Assembly (NCBI RefSeq): GCF_030247185.1 | Contig: NC_080570.1 | Location: forward strand, 6,200,001 to 6,264,000 | DNA from: Malaya genurostris | Lineage: Eukaryota; Arthropoda; Insecta; Diptera; Culicidae | DNA: 64,000 nt | Direction: 5' to 3' | In this document: in pieces, positions 11,648 through 23,727 of the stretch | Layout of the letters: each line of letters begins with the position of its first letter | Position numbering within the stretch: position 1 is the first letter of the stretch | Notes under the pieces: model-generated | The model's input: only the letters and a program-made list of their open reading frames with translations | Told to the model about the DNA's origin: nothing | The model's database searches: none | Position numbers and translations under genes: made by a program

Positions 11648-13044
11648 CACAGTGGTTCAAAAGCGCAATTTCACGCTCTTAATTAATAACTCATAGGATC
11701 GTGGTTTTTGAGGTACAGTATCTTCAGCAAAGTTGCTCATAATGATAGACCCCATCTTTTGGCAAATTTTATTTATGTGATTAATCCCCCTAAAAGTGAG
11801 ATAAAAATTTTATTTTAGCTCAGGGCCAACATAGGGGCTAAGTTACTTCGACAAAGTTGTGCAAAAAGTTATTTCAAACAAGTTTGCTGAAGATACTATT
11901 TCCGTAACTTGAGCGTAATTCAAGATAGAATGTATTTTCTGAAAACGGTGTCCAAAAACCAGTTTTTGTGAGAAAACATATATATTTTCAATTTATATGA
12001 GTTTTTCGTGTTATGCAAAGTTGTTCATCTTTAAAAACTACACAACTTTCTCAAACATATTATGCTGCTATCATTTCAGTTTAATGAACAGTACAATACA
12101 GCAAGCGTTTATCGATCTCCACTTTAATTTATGAGTAGAGGATATTTATCCGCAGAGCTTTTATATAGAAAAAAAACATACCAAAAAATAACATAACGTA
12201 ATTCGACATGATAATTGCCTTTTTTCAAAGTCGTGACTTCTTATCTCACTATCAAAAAACATCGGACAGTTACTTTCAAAAAACGTAATTATTACTTAGC
12301 ATTTCTATTTGTAGACTTCGATGTCCATAAAAACCTTTTATTGTGAGAGTTTCCATGGTAACGAATATATACTGAAATCTGATATGAAATACAATGAGCC
12401 TAATCATTGCAAATGTCAAGAACAAGGATATTTGAAAAGAACATATCTCGCCTGCAGATGATCGCAGACGAGTAACTCAACCACGGTATGAAAGCTCTTT
12501 TGAAGTAGTTTAATATGTAAGTAGTCTCATCTGCACCTTCCTGCGCCTTTTGATAATAGACAAGTTAGAATTTTATTTAAAAAAACATGAAAAATTGCTC
12601 TATTTCATTAAACTGAAATGATAGCAGCATAGTATGTTTGAGAAAGTAGTGTAGTTTTTAAAGATGAACAACTTTGCATAACATGAAAAACTCATATAAA
12701 TTGAAAATATATATGTTTTCTCATAAAAACTGGTTTTTGGACACCCTTTTCAGAAAATACATTCCATCTTGAATTACGCTCAAGTTACGGAAATAGTATC
12801 TTCAGCAAACTTGTTTGAAATAACTTTCTGTACAACTTTGTCGAAGTAACTTAGCCCCTATGTTGGCCCTGAGCTAAAATAAAACTTTTATCTCACTTTT
12901 AGGGGGATTAATTACATAAATAAAATTTGCCAAAAGATGGCGTCTATCATTATGAGCAACTTTGCTGAAGATACTGTACCTCAAAAACCACGATCCTATG
13001 AGTTATTAATTAAGAGCGTGAAATTGCGCTTTTGAACCACTGTG
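11648..13044. mobile_element. Foldback element with Transib-like ends
   Basis: The element is 1397 bp and its outer 441 bp on each side (11648-12088 and 12604-13044) are near-perfect inverted copies, enclosing about 515 bp of unrelated centre. The tips read CACAGTGGTTCAAAAGCGC, and the 5 bp CGTTG occurs directly on both sides (11643-11647 and 13045-13049). A CACWRTG-type tip plus a 5 bp, G/C-containing target duplication is the signature of Transib transposons, whose transposase is related to RAG1 (family knowledge). No transposase is encoded, so the element is non-autonomous. hAT elements would give 8 bp duplications. Confidence 0.75.
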
Positions 13045-13261
13045 CGTTGCAGCAAAATTTCAAAGCAGTGTTTTCTTCGGTTCTCCATCTGTCTCTCATT
13101 CAATTTATGTGGTACCAAGTTTCCCTACTTTTGGACTTTTCCCATAGTTTTTAAATGGTCAGACACTGTGACGGTGCTCTCAAACCTTTTTGATGGTTTT
13201 CCACGCTCTTCACTGCTCAAATCAAAATCGTTTGAACCATCTTTCGCATGTTTCTTTCGAA

Positions 13262-14420
13262 GAAACAAAGAAAAAAACCGGATGGGTAATGTCAGAGACA
13301 TAACTGGATGATGTGAATATGAATAAAACTGACATGCTTTTCCACACTTCGGAAATTTCAACGTAATGAAAATACGTTTATGTCAAATTTTATCAAAAAT
13401 TTATGAATAATTGCCTTTTTTATGATACTGCAAGTCATTAATTAAAAACAAGAGGATATAATTTAAATCGAAATTTCTTCGAATCTGGGTTTGATTCGTG
13501 AACTCAAAGGTTTAGTGTACTACCATGTATCTGAGTATTTGAGAGTTTTTAAGGAATTACATAGAAAGAGCAGTACATAGCTTACAGTCGACAAAAAATT
13601 TGATCTGCAACAAAGAATGGACAATTTCGCTATAGGCGAAACAATCGATTATAAGAGTATTTTGGTTATAAATTGAATGTCTGAATTGACCGTCTTAAAC
13701 AACATGCACAAATATGTCTCCCTCATATCAGTCAAGTGAAAATATTCATGGTCTATAACCGTCTATAGTTAGTGTCTGTTTTACTAGCGAAACGTGTCGT
13801 AAGCCTACAGCACTCAATCACTGAAAATATTATGCATTTCTTTGTGTCGGCTTTGCACAATACGCTTTGAGTGTTGATTCGTTTATTTTATTTGTTTGGA
13901 ATTTTGCAAGCCTTAGTTTGGCCTTGAATTTCCCCTCATGGCTCGCTCATACCAAACATTCCAGAAAACTTCCACTTTCGAGTTATTTTAGGATATTTTA
14001 CGCTACTGAAAGTTTTATCATAAACTGCTGAATTTCGATATTTTCGATAGTATAGAGAAGAAATTATGTTGCTGTCTTGAATACAACAAGAGATATCCAC
14101 GATTAAGTTCTACCCATTCTTGTACAGGGTAAATTTTGGAAAGGCGCCCCATAGTAAAGTAAATCGTATTCACGGCAAAAAATTAAGGCTCGCTCACATC
14201 AAATGTTTACTATCGACACATTTGTATCGTAACGATCACTTCATACTGGTATATCTGGTAGCTAATGCTTTGAGATTTTGTACAGAAGTGCCATTCGTTA
14301 TTCATAACGATGTGATCGAAATTCGTCTGAAAATGTGCATGTGGTTGTAATTTTGATTTAAAAAAAAACTAGGAGTAGGTAATGCCATAGACATAACCGC
14401 GAGATTGACGTAGGACCGTT
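13262..14420. repeat. Dispersed repeat, diverged partner of 53795-54900
   Basis: Shared landmarks appear in the same order in both regions: GGGTAATGTCAGAGACATAA (near 13285 and 53810), 'ataccaaacatt(c/t)cagaaaa' (near 13950 and 54665), 'acaacaagagatat(c/t)cacgat' (near 14085 and 54795) and 'aaggcgcc(c/t)catagtaaagtaa' (near 14140 and 54855). Related bits occur near 5715 and 14380. It is noncoding, and the class of element is unknown. Confidence 0.6.
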
Positions 14421-14504
14421 CGTTGATTTGATACCGTTTGACCATTTAAGATTTTGTACTACTGCAAAGGATAATTTGGTTTCCAAAGATTTCTTTTACA
14501 TTCT

Positions 14505-14600
14505 ACAAGGTAGGGCGGTGAATGGTAAGCAAAATTTGTTCTTCTGTCATTCAACAATAGTGCTCCGTGTCTATATCGGCCGAATAAAATATATGTTTTG
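14505..14600. repeat. Dispersed repeat, copy also at 17060-17155
   Basis: The core 'agcaaaatttgtt', followed by TCTGTCATTCAACAATAGTG and 'ctc(c/t)gtgtct', is shared with 17075-17120. It is short noncoding repeat DNA. Confidence 0.6.
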
Positions 14601-15059
14601 ACTTTCGTTGTGCATAAATTCTACATTCGTCGGAAAATTTGTCTGCGGCGTTATTTTCGATTCGAAAAACCATTTTGAACCATTTTGTTACAACGGACCT
14701 GACAGACGATTTTTAATCAAATTTCCTTTCAAATGATCCACGTTAAAGATCTAAAATTAAATATTAAAATACTGTTGACGTTTGACTAACATAGATATAC
14801 AGATAGATTACGCTTGTTTAAACTTTCCGCTTATTGTATAAACATTTCATTTGGTCTCTGTTTAAAGCAGTGCTTTGGTCTAGATTTAAATATGGCATGG
14901 ATATTGAATTGTTGTACGTCAAGAGAAGGTGCATTAAGTTTTGTAGGACCAACAAACAGAATCGCTTTTGGCCCAGAGCTTTGGTTGTTCGTATGTTACG
15001 ATGTGTCGTGGCATGCAAAGTGCCATGAACGTACAACAAGATGTCACATAAGGAGTGTA

Positions 15060-16326
15060 TCGAAAAGTAGTTAGCAACATTGATTATTGAATAAAAAAGG
15101 AAAAAAAACATATTTTGACATCAGTAGAAAAATTACATTTTTATGCATTTCACTGATTATATTGTAGAAAATCCTAGTTTCTGTGAAACGCTCGCACTTT
15201 GGACTTGAAATTCTTCATTAAATTCTGCACAGTTACTTTTGTGACTTTCCTGGTGGCAGCTGTCCAGTTTTTTTAACTCCTGCATGTTTTAGGGCACTGT
15301 ACCTTCCTTCCGAAAGTGCCGCTTGACAATTGCCCAATACCTTTCAATTGGCCAAAGATCCGGGCAGTTCGGTTGGTTGATGTCCTTTTCCACGAATTGT
15401 ACATTATTTTTTGACAACCACTGTAGAACGGGGTTGGCGTAGTGGGTGGAAGCCAAATCCTGCCAGAAGAGAGGAGGAGCCTTGTGCTTTTCGTACAGTG
15501 ACAGCATTCTCTTCTTCAAACATTCTTCCTCGTACACCTTGGCGTTAATTGTGCCCTTCGTGCAGAAAATCGTCGACCGCAAACCACAGGTACAAATTGC
15601 TTGCCAGACCAACAACTTCTGCCCAAACTTTTCCATCGCCACCGTGGTGTCAGCGTCGTCTAGGTCCTGGTACAGCGATTTCGTATAATATTGCTATCCG
15701 GGCAGCGCTCGAGAGTCTTCCTTGGCATAGGTTTCGTTGTCGATCAGGATGCATCCGTCTTTATTCTGTAGAATCCGGTTATACAGTTTTCGCGCTCTTG
15801 TTTTGGCCTGAACTTGCTGTACCAGGGACTTTTTCGGTACCTTCTGTTTCTTGTACGTTTTCAGGGAGTTCCGAACTTTGATCCGTTGAATCATCCCGAT
15901 GCTGGTGTTGAACTGCTTGGTCAAATCCCGCGTCGACGCCGATGGATTTTTCCTGATGTACTATACCACCTTTAAGTCCCGGCCGGGCTGGCTGGGACCC
16001 GTTTTCCTACCGGATCGGGGTAATCCTTCATGGAAAGGGTTTTACTGAACTTCTCGATAGTATTTTTGACACTGGTGTGGTGCACTTTTACCCGTTTTGC
16101 AATTTCGTTGTACGTGACACCACTTTCTGTGAACCAAGTGTGCAGAATTTTCTTTCGCGTTTCCGGATCAATTCAACTTATCATTGAAACGATAAACCGT
16201 ACCGAAACCATTCGATTGCGCAGCTGTCATTGACATGTAAACAAACATGTCACCGCAAAACACGCTGCAAAAAAATAAGCCATTTCAGAGTACCAACTGT
16301 TTGAATGTTGCTAACTACTTATCGAG
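15060..16326 (-). mobile_element. ITmD37E transposon, degraded full-length copy
   Basis: The left end reads TCGAAAAGTAGTTAGCAACA and the right end, inverted, reads CTCGATAAGTAGTTAGCAAC. TA occurs at 15058-15059 and 16327-16328. The length is about 1267 bp. It belongs to a different ITmD37E subfamily from the copy at 5803, with unrelated terminal repeats. The reverse transcriptase fragment at 16328 starts right at its edge, so it probably inserted into a LINE. Confidence 0.85.
15180..16175 (-). pseudogene. Degraded ITmD37E transposase
   Basis: Reading leftwards from about 16175, fragments include an N-terminal ETRKKILHTWFTESGVTYNE segment, a helix-turn-helix stretch, and the catalytic motifs LIDNETY, FWQDLASTHY and WPIERYW. 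Thirty-seven residues separate the last D and E. Frameshifts near 15930-15960 and a stop near 15690 break the frame. The C-terminal part ends shortly after RKEGTVP near 15289, with more stops beyond. It is not functional. Confidence 0.85.
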
Positions 16327-16327
16327 T

Positions 16328-16740
16328 AGTTGCTGATATTATGATGGTGTGTCTTAGAGTCCCGTTAAGATTCAAGCTGCCTAAATCATTTATGTATAAA
16401 AGGAATAATAAAGGTTCTATATTACTACCTTGCGCTACACCAATTTTCATAGGAGCGAGGTTGCTACGTTCACCATCAATGGATACAAATGGTTGCCTAT
16501 TTGTCAAGTAACTACGAATAAAGTTGTTGGCAATGCCTCTGATACCATAACATTCGAGTTTTTTCAGTAAAATCGTGTGGTTTAACGTGTCAAAAGCTTT
16601 TTTTATGGTCTAGAAATAAGACACCGACCATATTGTTATGATCTATTTCACTCATTATATTGTCAACTAATAATTCTATAATAGCAGTTTGTGTGCCTGA
16701 AACCTTGTCTGAAACCGCATTAAAATTGGTAGAAGACGCT
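16328..16740 (-). pseudogene. Non-LTR reverse transcriptase fragment
   Basis: On the minus strand, pieces of a jockey/CR1-type reverse transcriptase are readable: GTQTAIIELLVDNIMSEID, VLFLDHKKSF, then after a frameshift in an A-run DTLNHTILLKKLECYGIRG, FVSIDGERSNLAPMKIGVAQ, and GSNIEPLLFLLYINDL (normally PQGSxLGPLLF). The catalytic ADD box is absent. The fragment stops at the ITmD37E boundary, which suggests that insertion split it. Confidence 0.8.
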
Positions 16741-17169
16741 ATGTTTGTTTAAAAATTCAAGCCAGATTCATTATTTCTACGATTTGGTTTCAATTTTTCT
16801 TTTGTTTGTTTCCTGGATATAGTTAGATAAATTTTCTGGCAATTTTCGTTACAAAAGCACATTATTTGATTAACAGGATTATTTTTGGCATAATATGTCT
16901 TATCTTTTTTCGAAGAATATTTGAGGACTTCTAAGATCGCTTACATCTTTTGTCTCTCGTAAGCAAGTCGGGTGCTCCAAACCTACAACAACTGGCTTGT
17001 TCGATCAGCGTCCTACGCATCGATCCACCAACCGAGACTTTTTAACGTAGTAATGATTTTAGGTGATTTAATGGTTAGCAAAATTTGTTATTCTGTCATT
17101 CAACAATAGTGCTCTGTGTCTAAATCAACGGGAATAAAAAATAGGTTTTGCAATCACTCGTCAAAAAAA

Positions 17170-18420
17170 TATAGACATGATGATGAATTTTGATTCGATT
17201 TTTGAGGTTAAATCACCAATCCATCCAACGCATTTGTTCTGCAAACTTGACTATATTATTCTGTGTTGTGTAGTAAGCAACGACTTCAACGACGACGACG
17301 ATGACCTATAATTTTCGAAACGCTGCTTGTTTTCGATTAACATCGACGTTCGCATCATCCATTCTCTGTGCGAACGAAATATGCTAATCCAGTAGGAATT
17401 CAAGCTCTTGCATATCTCTTCTACTTGGCGCAGAGCATCATCAACCAAAGTGTAACAGTCGGACTCAGCTCTTCGCAGTGTACGTCAAGTTTAGTTTAAA
17501 ACAAAAAAAAAGAAAGCTTAAACTGGTGTGTGGTGGTACAGTAGAGCCTGAAGCTACTGCATTAACATCCGACGGTCGTCGTCGTCGTTGTCGTATGATA
17601 GCAATACGATCTCTCTGCACCAATGAGGCAGGAAAAAAAATCACCAACAGAAAAACCAACCCCTTCCAACTGTCAGAAAGCGAAAGAGCGAGACAGAGAA
17701 TGACTGTGTGTGTGTTGGTTTGGAGGGTGGTTCACCAGCAGCGAAGTGTGACGGGATCGAGTACCGTGTTCATAGATTTAGATACACACAGACAGGAGGA
17801 CCGTTTCATGAATAAAACATCATTTAGTATTCCAGCCAGTTGGCCATTGTTTTTGATGCTTGCTGCAAGTCCGTCGGGAGTAGCACGTGAACCATTCCCG
17901 GCACTCCACTAACGATCAGGGATGTAATTTTTGATTAGAGAAACGATCCCTGCCACTGGCATCGGCAGACGTCCGTTCGCCCGTTTCGAAAGTATGGTAC
18001 ATCCCTGCAGAACCGACCTTGCTTACCACCCCCAGAACCTGACCCAGACCGGACTAACGGGTTGAGCGAAGTGTGTGTGTGTGTAGTGTGACTATAAAAA
18101 GAAGCTACTTTATCTCTGCGCTTTACGCCTGGGAGAGCTACTATTTTCCCCGTTTAATCGTTCCCAAAACTCGTAGCAAAACCCCCTCCCCCCCTCGTTC
18201 GCTCACCCGGGTGGCCTGTAAATCTGACGCGAATAGGGAAGCATTGCCCACTACCATCCCGAGCATCAGCATGCAAACGAGCCCGATGACGACGAAGACT
18301 GTGTCGAATGGGTCGTTTCAACCCATTATTGAACTTTTTTTCGCCCCCTACATCCGCACTGCAACGGAATGGACTCATAATGATAGTAGAATCGAATCCT
18401 GACGTTTTGTTCTAGCGAAC
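17170..18420. other. Gene-free stretch, 3' of the last visible exon
   Basis: This would be intron if the zinc-finger gene continues past 18425. The donor there (CAG|GTGAGT) says it does. I could not identify the next exon. A short GT microsatellite lies near 18071-18084. Confidence 0.4.
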
Positions 18421-18424
18421 TCAC

Positions 18425-18804
18425 CTGCATATTCCACGTTCGTGGCCGGGGGTGCACTTTCTGTCCGGCAGCGGCAGCGGCCGCGTTCGCCTGCTTCGTT
18501 TGCTGCATAATCTGCGTAATTAGGTCCAGCTGTTGACGGGTCAGTCCTTCGTTGCCACTGCCACTGGCAGGCGAGCTCGGCGACGGGGACTTGGAGCTGA
18601 TGGCACCGGTTTCGCTGAGATGCCCACCGCTACTGTTGTTTAAACTTTTGGAAGAACCAGTAGCGGAGGTGGAGCTGCAGGAGGACGAGGAACTGTTGGA
18701 ACCGTTGCCGTTGCCGTTGCTGCTGCTGGTGGAACTAAGTGCCGTTGTCGGTGCGGAAGTGAACTGGATGCTGCAGGTTGCGCCATGGGGAGAACTTGCA
18801 TCAC
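18425..18804 (-). CDS. Zinc-finger gene, exon 4 of those visible
   Basis: 380 nt on the minus strand, between an acceptor (TTTCAG at 18810-18805) and a donor (CAG|GTGAGT at 18425/18424). The first two bases complete the codon left open by the exon at 23728 (G+GT, Gly), and the remaining 126 codons are open. A Ser/Asn/Gly-rich stretch (SSNGNGNGSNSSSSSC) comes first, then a Ser/Pro segment, then a better-ordered segment LTRQQLDLITQIMQQTKQ predicted to be helical, an Ala run, and PRPRTWNMQ at the end. The other two frames are shorter or fall into low complexity. The function of the helical segment is unknown; it could be a partner-binding region. The exon ends in phase 0, so more coding sequence follows outside what I can identify. 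Confidence 0.82.
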
Positions 18805-18987
18805 CTGAAAGATCGAACCAGACGAAGTGGTTAGTTTACTTATTATTATCAGTTTTAATGAATGGCAATCAGCTGGGTGGAATCCGAAAAAAAGAATTCT
18901 GATGATAAATTGTATTTGACACAACAACCATGAGAAATCACAAGCACCTACTTTGATTGAAACTTTTCTAAAGTAACTGGATAGTGA

Positions 18988-19683
18988 CCCTTACACGATC
19001 ATTAAAAGTGTCATTACTAATGGCGTTTTCGTTTTTAATTTGCACTACACTGCTGCAGTGCTACACCATGGCATGAATAAACGAACAAAAATGACGAAAA
19101 CATAAACAGTAACCATTGACTACAATAAACGATTCCATTGCACAGAGCTACACCAAACTTTTGATGAGTGCTACACCAGTGGTATCGGTGCAGAAAAAGT
19201 GTAGCACTAGTGTAGTACAATTGGCAAAAACGAACGGTTTCAGTGCAGCTTTCGCTACACCAGTGTAGTGCAATTTAAAAACGAAAACGACATAAGTAAC
19301 GACACTTCTGCTCAAACGCTCGTCATTACTGCATTACTGTACATCATTACTTTTTAGCATTACACGTTCATTATTAATGATGAGTATTTGTAACTACTCC
19401 AGCAATAGCAATATTTTTATTTTCGTTTAGCTGAAAATAAATTTGATTCGCCATTGAAACGTTAAGGTTAATGAAATATTAACAATTTAAATCTACACTT
19501 TGTCATTTTTCGCGTATAGTTCTAAAGATATTCATCACTTCCACACAAAAAATAAGAAGAAGAAATAATGTTGGTAATGATGGAAAATCCACAATTCCAT
19601 CATTACTGAACTCGTAGACCTTACACGATCATTAAAAGTGCCATTACTTTTTAGTAATGACACTTTTAATGATCGTGTAAGGG
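18988..19683. mobile_element. MITE with TTACACGATCATTAAAAGTG ends
   Basis: CCCTTACACGATCATTAAAA at 18988 is mirrored by TTTTAATGATCGTGTAAGGG ending at 19683. A second copy of the left end lies at 19619, making 19619-19683 a complete hairpin by itself. The interior contains another palindromic element (19026-19288). Target duplications are unclear. Confidence 0.65.
19026..19288. mobile_element. Inner palindromic MITE
   Basis: GTTTTCGTTTTTAATTTGCA, continuing CTACACTG, is mirrored by CAGTGTAGTGCAATTTAAAA, continuing ACGAAAAC, and more CTACAC/GTGTAG repeats lie inside. It sits inside the larger MITE, so it probably inserted later. Confidence 0.65.
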
Positions 19684-20530
19684 CCGCTGATGTTTACTTG
19701 AAGCAAACAATCAGACAATGAAATTTTTTCCGAATAAAGAGTAGGCTGTGTGTTTGAAGCAGAAGTGAAAAATTATGCGAGTGACGTTTTTATCACTCCG
19801 TATGGTGGAAGAGTGGTGTTTTTTTTCACCAGGAAGAAAGAATTTTATCCGTACTTTGGCGACTCGACGTCGCGACACAGCGAGGTTATCACTGGTAGTC
19901 CAGTGAAAAAGAAGTCCTGTGCCATTAATCGGCGTCTTCTCAAAGTGAGGTAACATCAACTCGAGGAAAGAAGAAAGAAGAAGAAGATGAAGTGGTGTTT
20001 TAGAGCAAATTCATCAGCTGGAAGTTTCATATGGGCAATCTATAATGGAACTAAAAAGGAAACAAACGTATCACCAGCCAGCCGTTCTAGTTTTATTTAT
20101 TCGAACAGTTCTGCAGTTCCGTTCTATTTTTTCAATATTTGAAACGCTGCTGGGACTGCCAGTTTCGTTTGTTATAATTTCCGGATTTAAATTGTAAAAC
20201 TGACATAAATTAGGCATCTAAAACTAGAACACTCCTGAAAATGCCCTTAAGATCGCAATGCCGGACCATTTTGAAAATTCAACTTTGCCAGGTCACAAAA
20301 ATGGGAAATCGTGTAATTTGAGTAAATCTACCGAGGGCAGTGTTCCCAAACCTGGCATCGTGTTACCGAGTCACCTAAACTATTGCTGAAATACTGAAAA
20401 ACACCAACCCAGAAGTTACATAGGGATTCCGTTCATAAACCACCTATCAGTTCGTATTCACACTTCATCCGACACAGTCGAAAATCGACAAAAACAAAGA
20501 CCAGGACTGAGGGAAAACAAGATAAAAAAC

Positions 20531-20750
20531 CTTTTTTAATCCACCTAGTGGTGTAATGATGCCTTTCTCATATGACTTATATTTTCAAAAACATCACTTA
20601 CTTACTTTGGGTTTGAACTACCATCACCTTTTCAATTTTCTAAACAGTTATTTCCAGTTAATATAGATTTAAATGTGTCAACCCTGCACGCTATAAAAAT
20701 TGAACAAAGCACGCTGTGTGCTAGGTGGTGGTATTTTCTTCTTTCGTTTT
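20531..20750. repeat. Dispersed repeat, copy also at 50473-50665
   Basis: Both copies share 'tttttaatccacc(t/a)agtggtg', 'taatgatg(c/t)ctttct' and AACCCTGCACGCTATA, then 'attgaacaaa(g/a)cacgctgt', followed by a GGTGGTGTTTTCT-like end. It is noncoding. Confidence 0.65.
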
Positions 20751-21077
20751 GCTGAACAAATTTCAAATACATCACGAAACATTGAATTCCGATGCGATTG
20801 ACCAACCAAACTCATTGAAATTCTTCATTCTCTCTACCATACTGCTAGTAAAGTGGCAATGATTTTCCCCAATCGCTGTATCAAGTATAATCAAAACCAA
20901 ACACTGATAACAGACGATTGAAAACTCGTGCACATGTCTGTGTGCTCGGTGATGTTTTCAAAACTCCAAATTCAGAGTCTCGGCGATTTGTGCATCCAAG
21001 CTCATATACGTTGATCAAAACTATCCATGCATAACTTTAGTTCGAACGTTCGAATGCATCATCTTTTACTACTCATA

Positions 21078-22278
21078 ACACATGGGCTGAAAAGTCCCGG
21101 GCCTAACACATAGATGGCGCTGCTAGTCTTATTGCACCTTTTTTTAGTTAATGTTAAACTTTAAAGGAAAGCTGTTAAAATTTCATGATATTTTATTCAT
21201 TAGTTTGTGAATTATTGTGCTAAGAGTGGCGGTGTTTTTGTTATTTTCAGAACAAAGAATCAAAACCAATTTCGTATTTTATTTTTACACTGCTTCTTGA
21301 TGGAAAAAATACCGTTCAAACAAAGCAATAGCTTGAAGAGTGTTATGGAGACTCTGCTCCATCAGAAACAACAATAAAACGTTGGTTTGCTGACTTCAAA
21401 CGTGGTCGTAGAGACACCGATGATGCAGAACGCAGTGGACGTCCAAATGATGCGGTAACACCAGAAAACATAAAAAAATCCACAAATTAGTTTCGAATGA
21501 TCGAAAAGTGAACTTGCGTAAGTTAGCTGACATCAAAATAACGTGTTGGTTTAATATTGCATGAGCATTTGACTATGAGAAAGCTCTATTCAAAGTGGGT
21601 GTCGCATTTGCTCACTGTTGACCAAAAACGAGAACGTGTTGATGAATCTGAGCAGTGTTTGGCTATGTTTAAACGTAACAAACCGGAATTTTTGCGTCGA
21701 TATGTGACAATGGATGAAACATGGATTCATCACTTCACTCCGGAATCAAAACGATCGTCATCTGAGTGAACATCAATTGGTGAACCTCGGTCCAAAGCGC
21801 CCGAAAGCACAATAATCGGCTGGAAAGGTTATGTGTAATATTTAAAGACTATTATGAGAAAGCCATTAACAGTGAATATTGTTAGAGCGTTCAAAGGCTA
21901 AAACTGCTAAGAAGCGACCGCATATGTCACAATTCAATCAAAACAATGGCAAAACTACATCAATTGAACTACGATTTGCTCCCACATCCACCGTATTCGT
22001 CAGATTTGGCTCCCATCGACTACTGACTGTTCGCAGACCAGTAAAAAATGCTTGCCTGCCAGTGAGAAATTTCGCACAAATGAAGAGGTTATCAATGAAA
22101 CTGAGGCCTATTCCGAGACAAAAGATAAATCGTTCTGCAAAAGTTGTATTGAAATGTTAGAGTTAGAGTGATTGCGTTGCTTTTGATGGAGATTACGATG
22201 ATGAATAAAGTTAATTTTGAACAAAAAAAAAATCGTGTTCTCTTTGTTAGGCCTGGTACTTTTCAGTCCATGTGTTTC
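21078..22278 (+). mobile_element. Mariner element, degraded, both ends present
   Basis: The left end reads ACACATGGGCTGAAAAGTCC, continuing CGGGCCTAAC; the right end, inverted, reads CACATGGACTGAAAAGTACC, continuing AGGCCTAAC. TA flanks are at 21076-21077 and 22279-22280. The element is about 1.2 kb. A fragment of the same family lies at 57478-57776. Confidence 0.85.
21300..22160 (+). pseudogene. Degraded mariner (DD34D type) transposase
   Basis: The best-kept part is 21557-21766: MRKLYSKWVSHLLTVDQK, then FLRRYVTMDETWIHHFTPES, the mariner region around the first catalytic Asp. Further fragments include LPHPPYSSDLAPID-like sequence near 21985-22020 in another frame. Multiple stops and frameshifts make it non-functional. 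Confidence 0.8.
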
Positions 22279-23727
22279 TAGGCAAATTTATAAATTTCGC
22301 TAATTAACTCGCCCCTCGGTGCACTTTTGGTGATCAGATCAATTGTAACTTCGGAACGATTTTTTTCTTGGTTATGATGATCACTAATGATTTTTGTTTT
22401 TTGGTGAGTTTCCCAGTCCTGACAGCGACAATACAGTGTAGGGAACAACAGTTTATTCAAAATGAGCAAATAAGAACTACAAAAAGCCTGAAACTTGGCC
22501 GCTACAAAGTTAGACCATTGAAATCTTACGGAAAGAACGGATGCATCTAGATGTAAAATAGGTTTATGAAATACAATTCAACAAGACTTGTAACTCAGTG
22601 TATATTATTTTTAGACGTGCAGTTGAATTCGATTCGGTTAACAACGAGGTGTCACAGTGTTGAGTATGAAACACAAAAGGCGATTCCATCTTACATGATT
22701 TTTGGATAGGGCGGGAGACATCCTTGTAAATTGCTAGTAACTTACAAGAATCAGTTAATTACGTGTCAGTTTTGTAAACCCTACAGTATTCACGTTATTT
22801 TATGCGTCGTTCTTCAAAAAATGCAATATTTTAATTACAAAATTGAAATGAATCAGATTATTTGAATTCAAAATGATCGTCAGAGTTGTTACCCACTGTT
22901 TTGCTATTCAAAGAGACACAGTATTTGAAACCTTGGGTCAAGTCAAAACATTCGAAAACAGATATCATACGTTGACAAAAAAGTTCAGTATTTCGGGTAA
23001 TTTATATTTGAAATTCAGTCATACGTAACGCCCCGGACTCCATCGAATGGTACAATCGGAATTTACTCTCGATGAGATTTCATCATCGACAGTCGCAACA
23101 TTACTATCTACCTAAGTAACGAATTCCAAACATTCTTCCTACCGAAAGACCTCCTCTCGTCTCGAGCAGTGAAATAGTGTCAAATTTGCCAATTCCCCCC
23201 CGGTTATGGTTTTCGAGAGGAAGCCGTCATGTTGTTCGGAAGAAAAGAGCATTCGATTACATTCGATACTGTGACGGGAGAAAAAAAAAACGGATTGCAT
23301 ACACAACAGAGGGAGAGAGAGAGCCAGGGAAGAGTGCTTGAAATGCACACGAACGAGGTGACAAAGTTTTCCACATGTGAGACATGTCTGCCTTCCACCG
23401 TCAGCATCATCGGATGACATGGGAAAAATACTGATCAGCATCGGAACTATGTAAAATACAGTTGACAGCTTCTTACGAACTGTCAAAACAGTAACGAAAG
23501 AATGTAAAATAAGGATACGTATTGAATAATTATTGATGCTTTCATCCGTAGATTAAAGACAGGGCATCTTTCTGAATCCGATCCGGATAGGCTAAAAATA
23601 GCCTTATCGGTAACCCTTTGTTTGATCCGACTAATGAAATTATTAGCCCTGCTACCACCCAACGGAATAATTTCTTAATTAAGAACCAGAATTCCCACCC
23701 ACATCCCGCAAAGCAATGGGTTCTTAC

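Larger units (their letters stand above)
18805..23727 (-). other. Intron of zinc-finger gene, about 4.9 kb
   Basis: GT donor at 23727-23726 (GTAAGAA) and AG acceptor at 18806-18805. It joins phase-1 exons without a frameshift. It holds nested MITEs (about 18988-19683), a dispersed repeat (20531-20750) and a degraded mariner (21078-22278). I see no gene in 22280-23700. Confidence 0.75.

Noticed and set aside
11648..13044. True V(D)J recombination signals
   Set aside because: Only the heptamer matches. There is no nonamer at 12 or 23 bp and the host lineage lacks V(D)J; Transib ends explain it.
17478..17912. 144-codon plus-strand frame
   Set aside because: The composition is low-information and no family resemblance or conserved motif is visible.
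18640..18927. Alternative frame over exon 18425-18804 (MQVLPMAQPAASS...)
   Set aside because: It stops after about 50 codons inside the exon. The phase dictated by the upstream exon gives the fully open frame instead.
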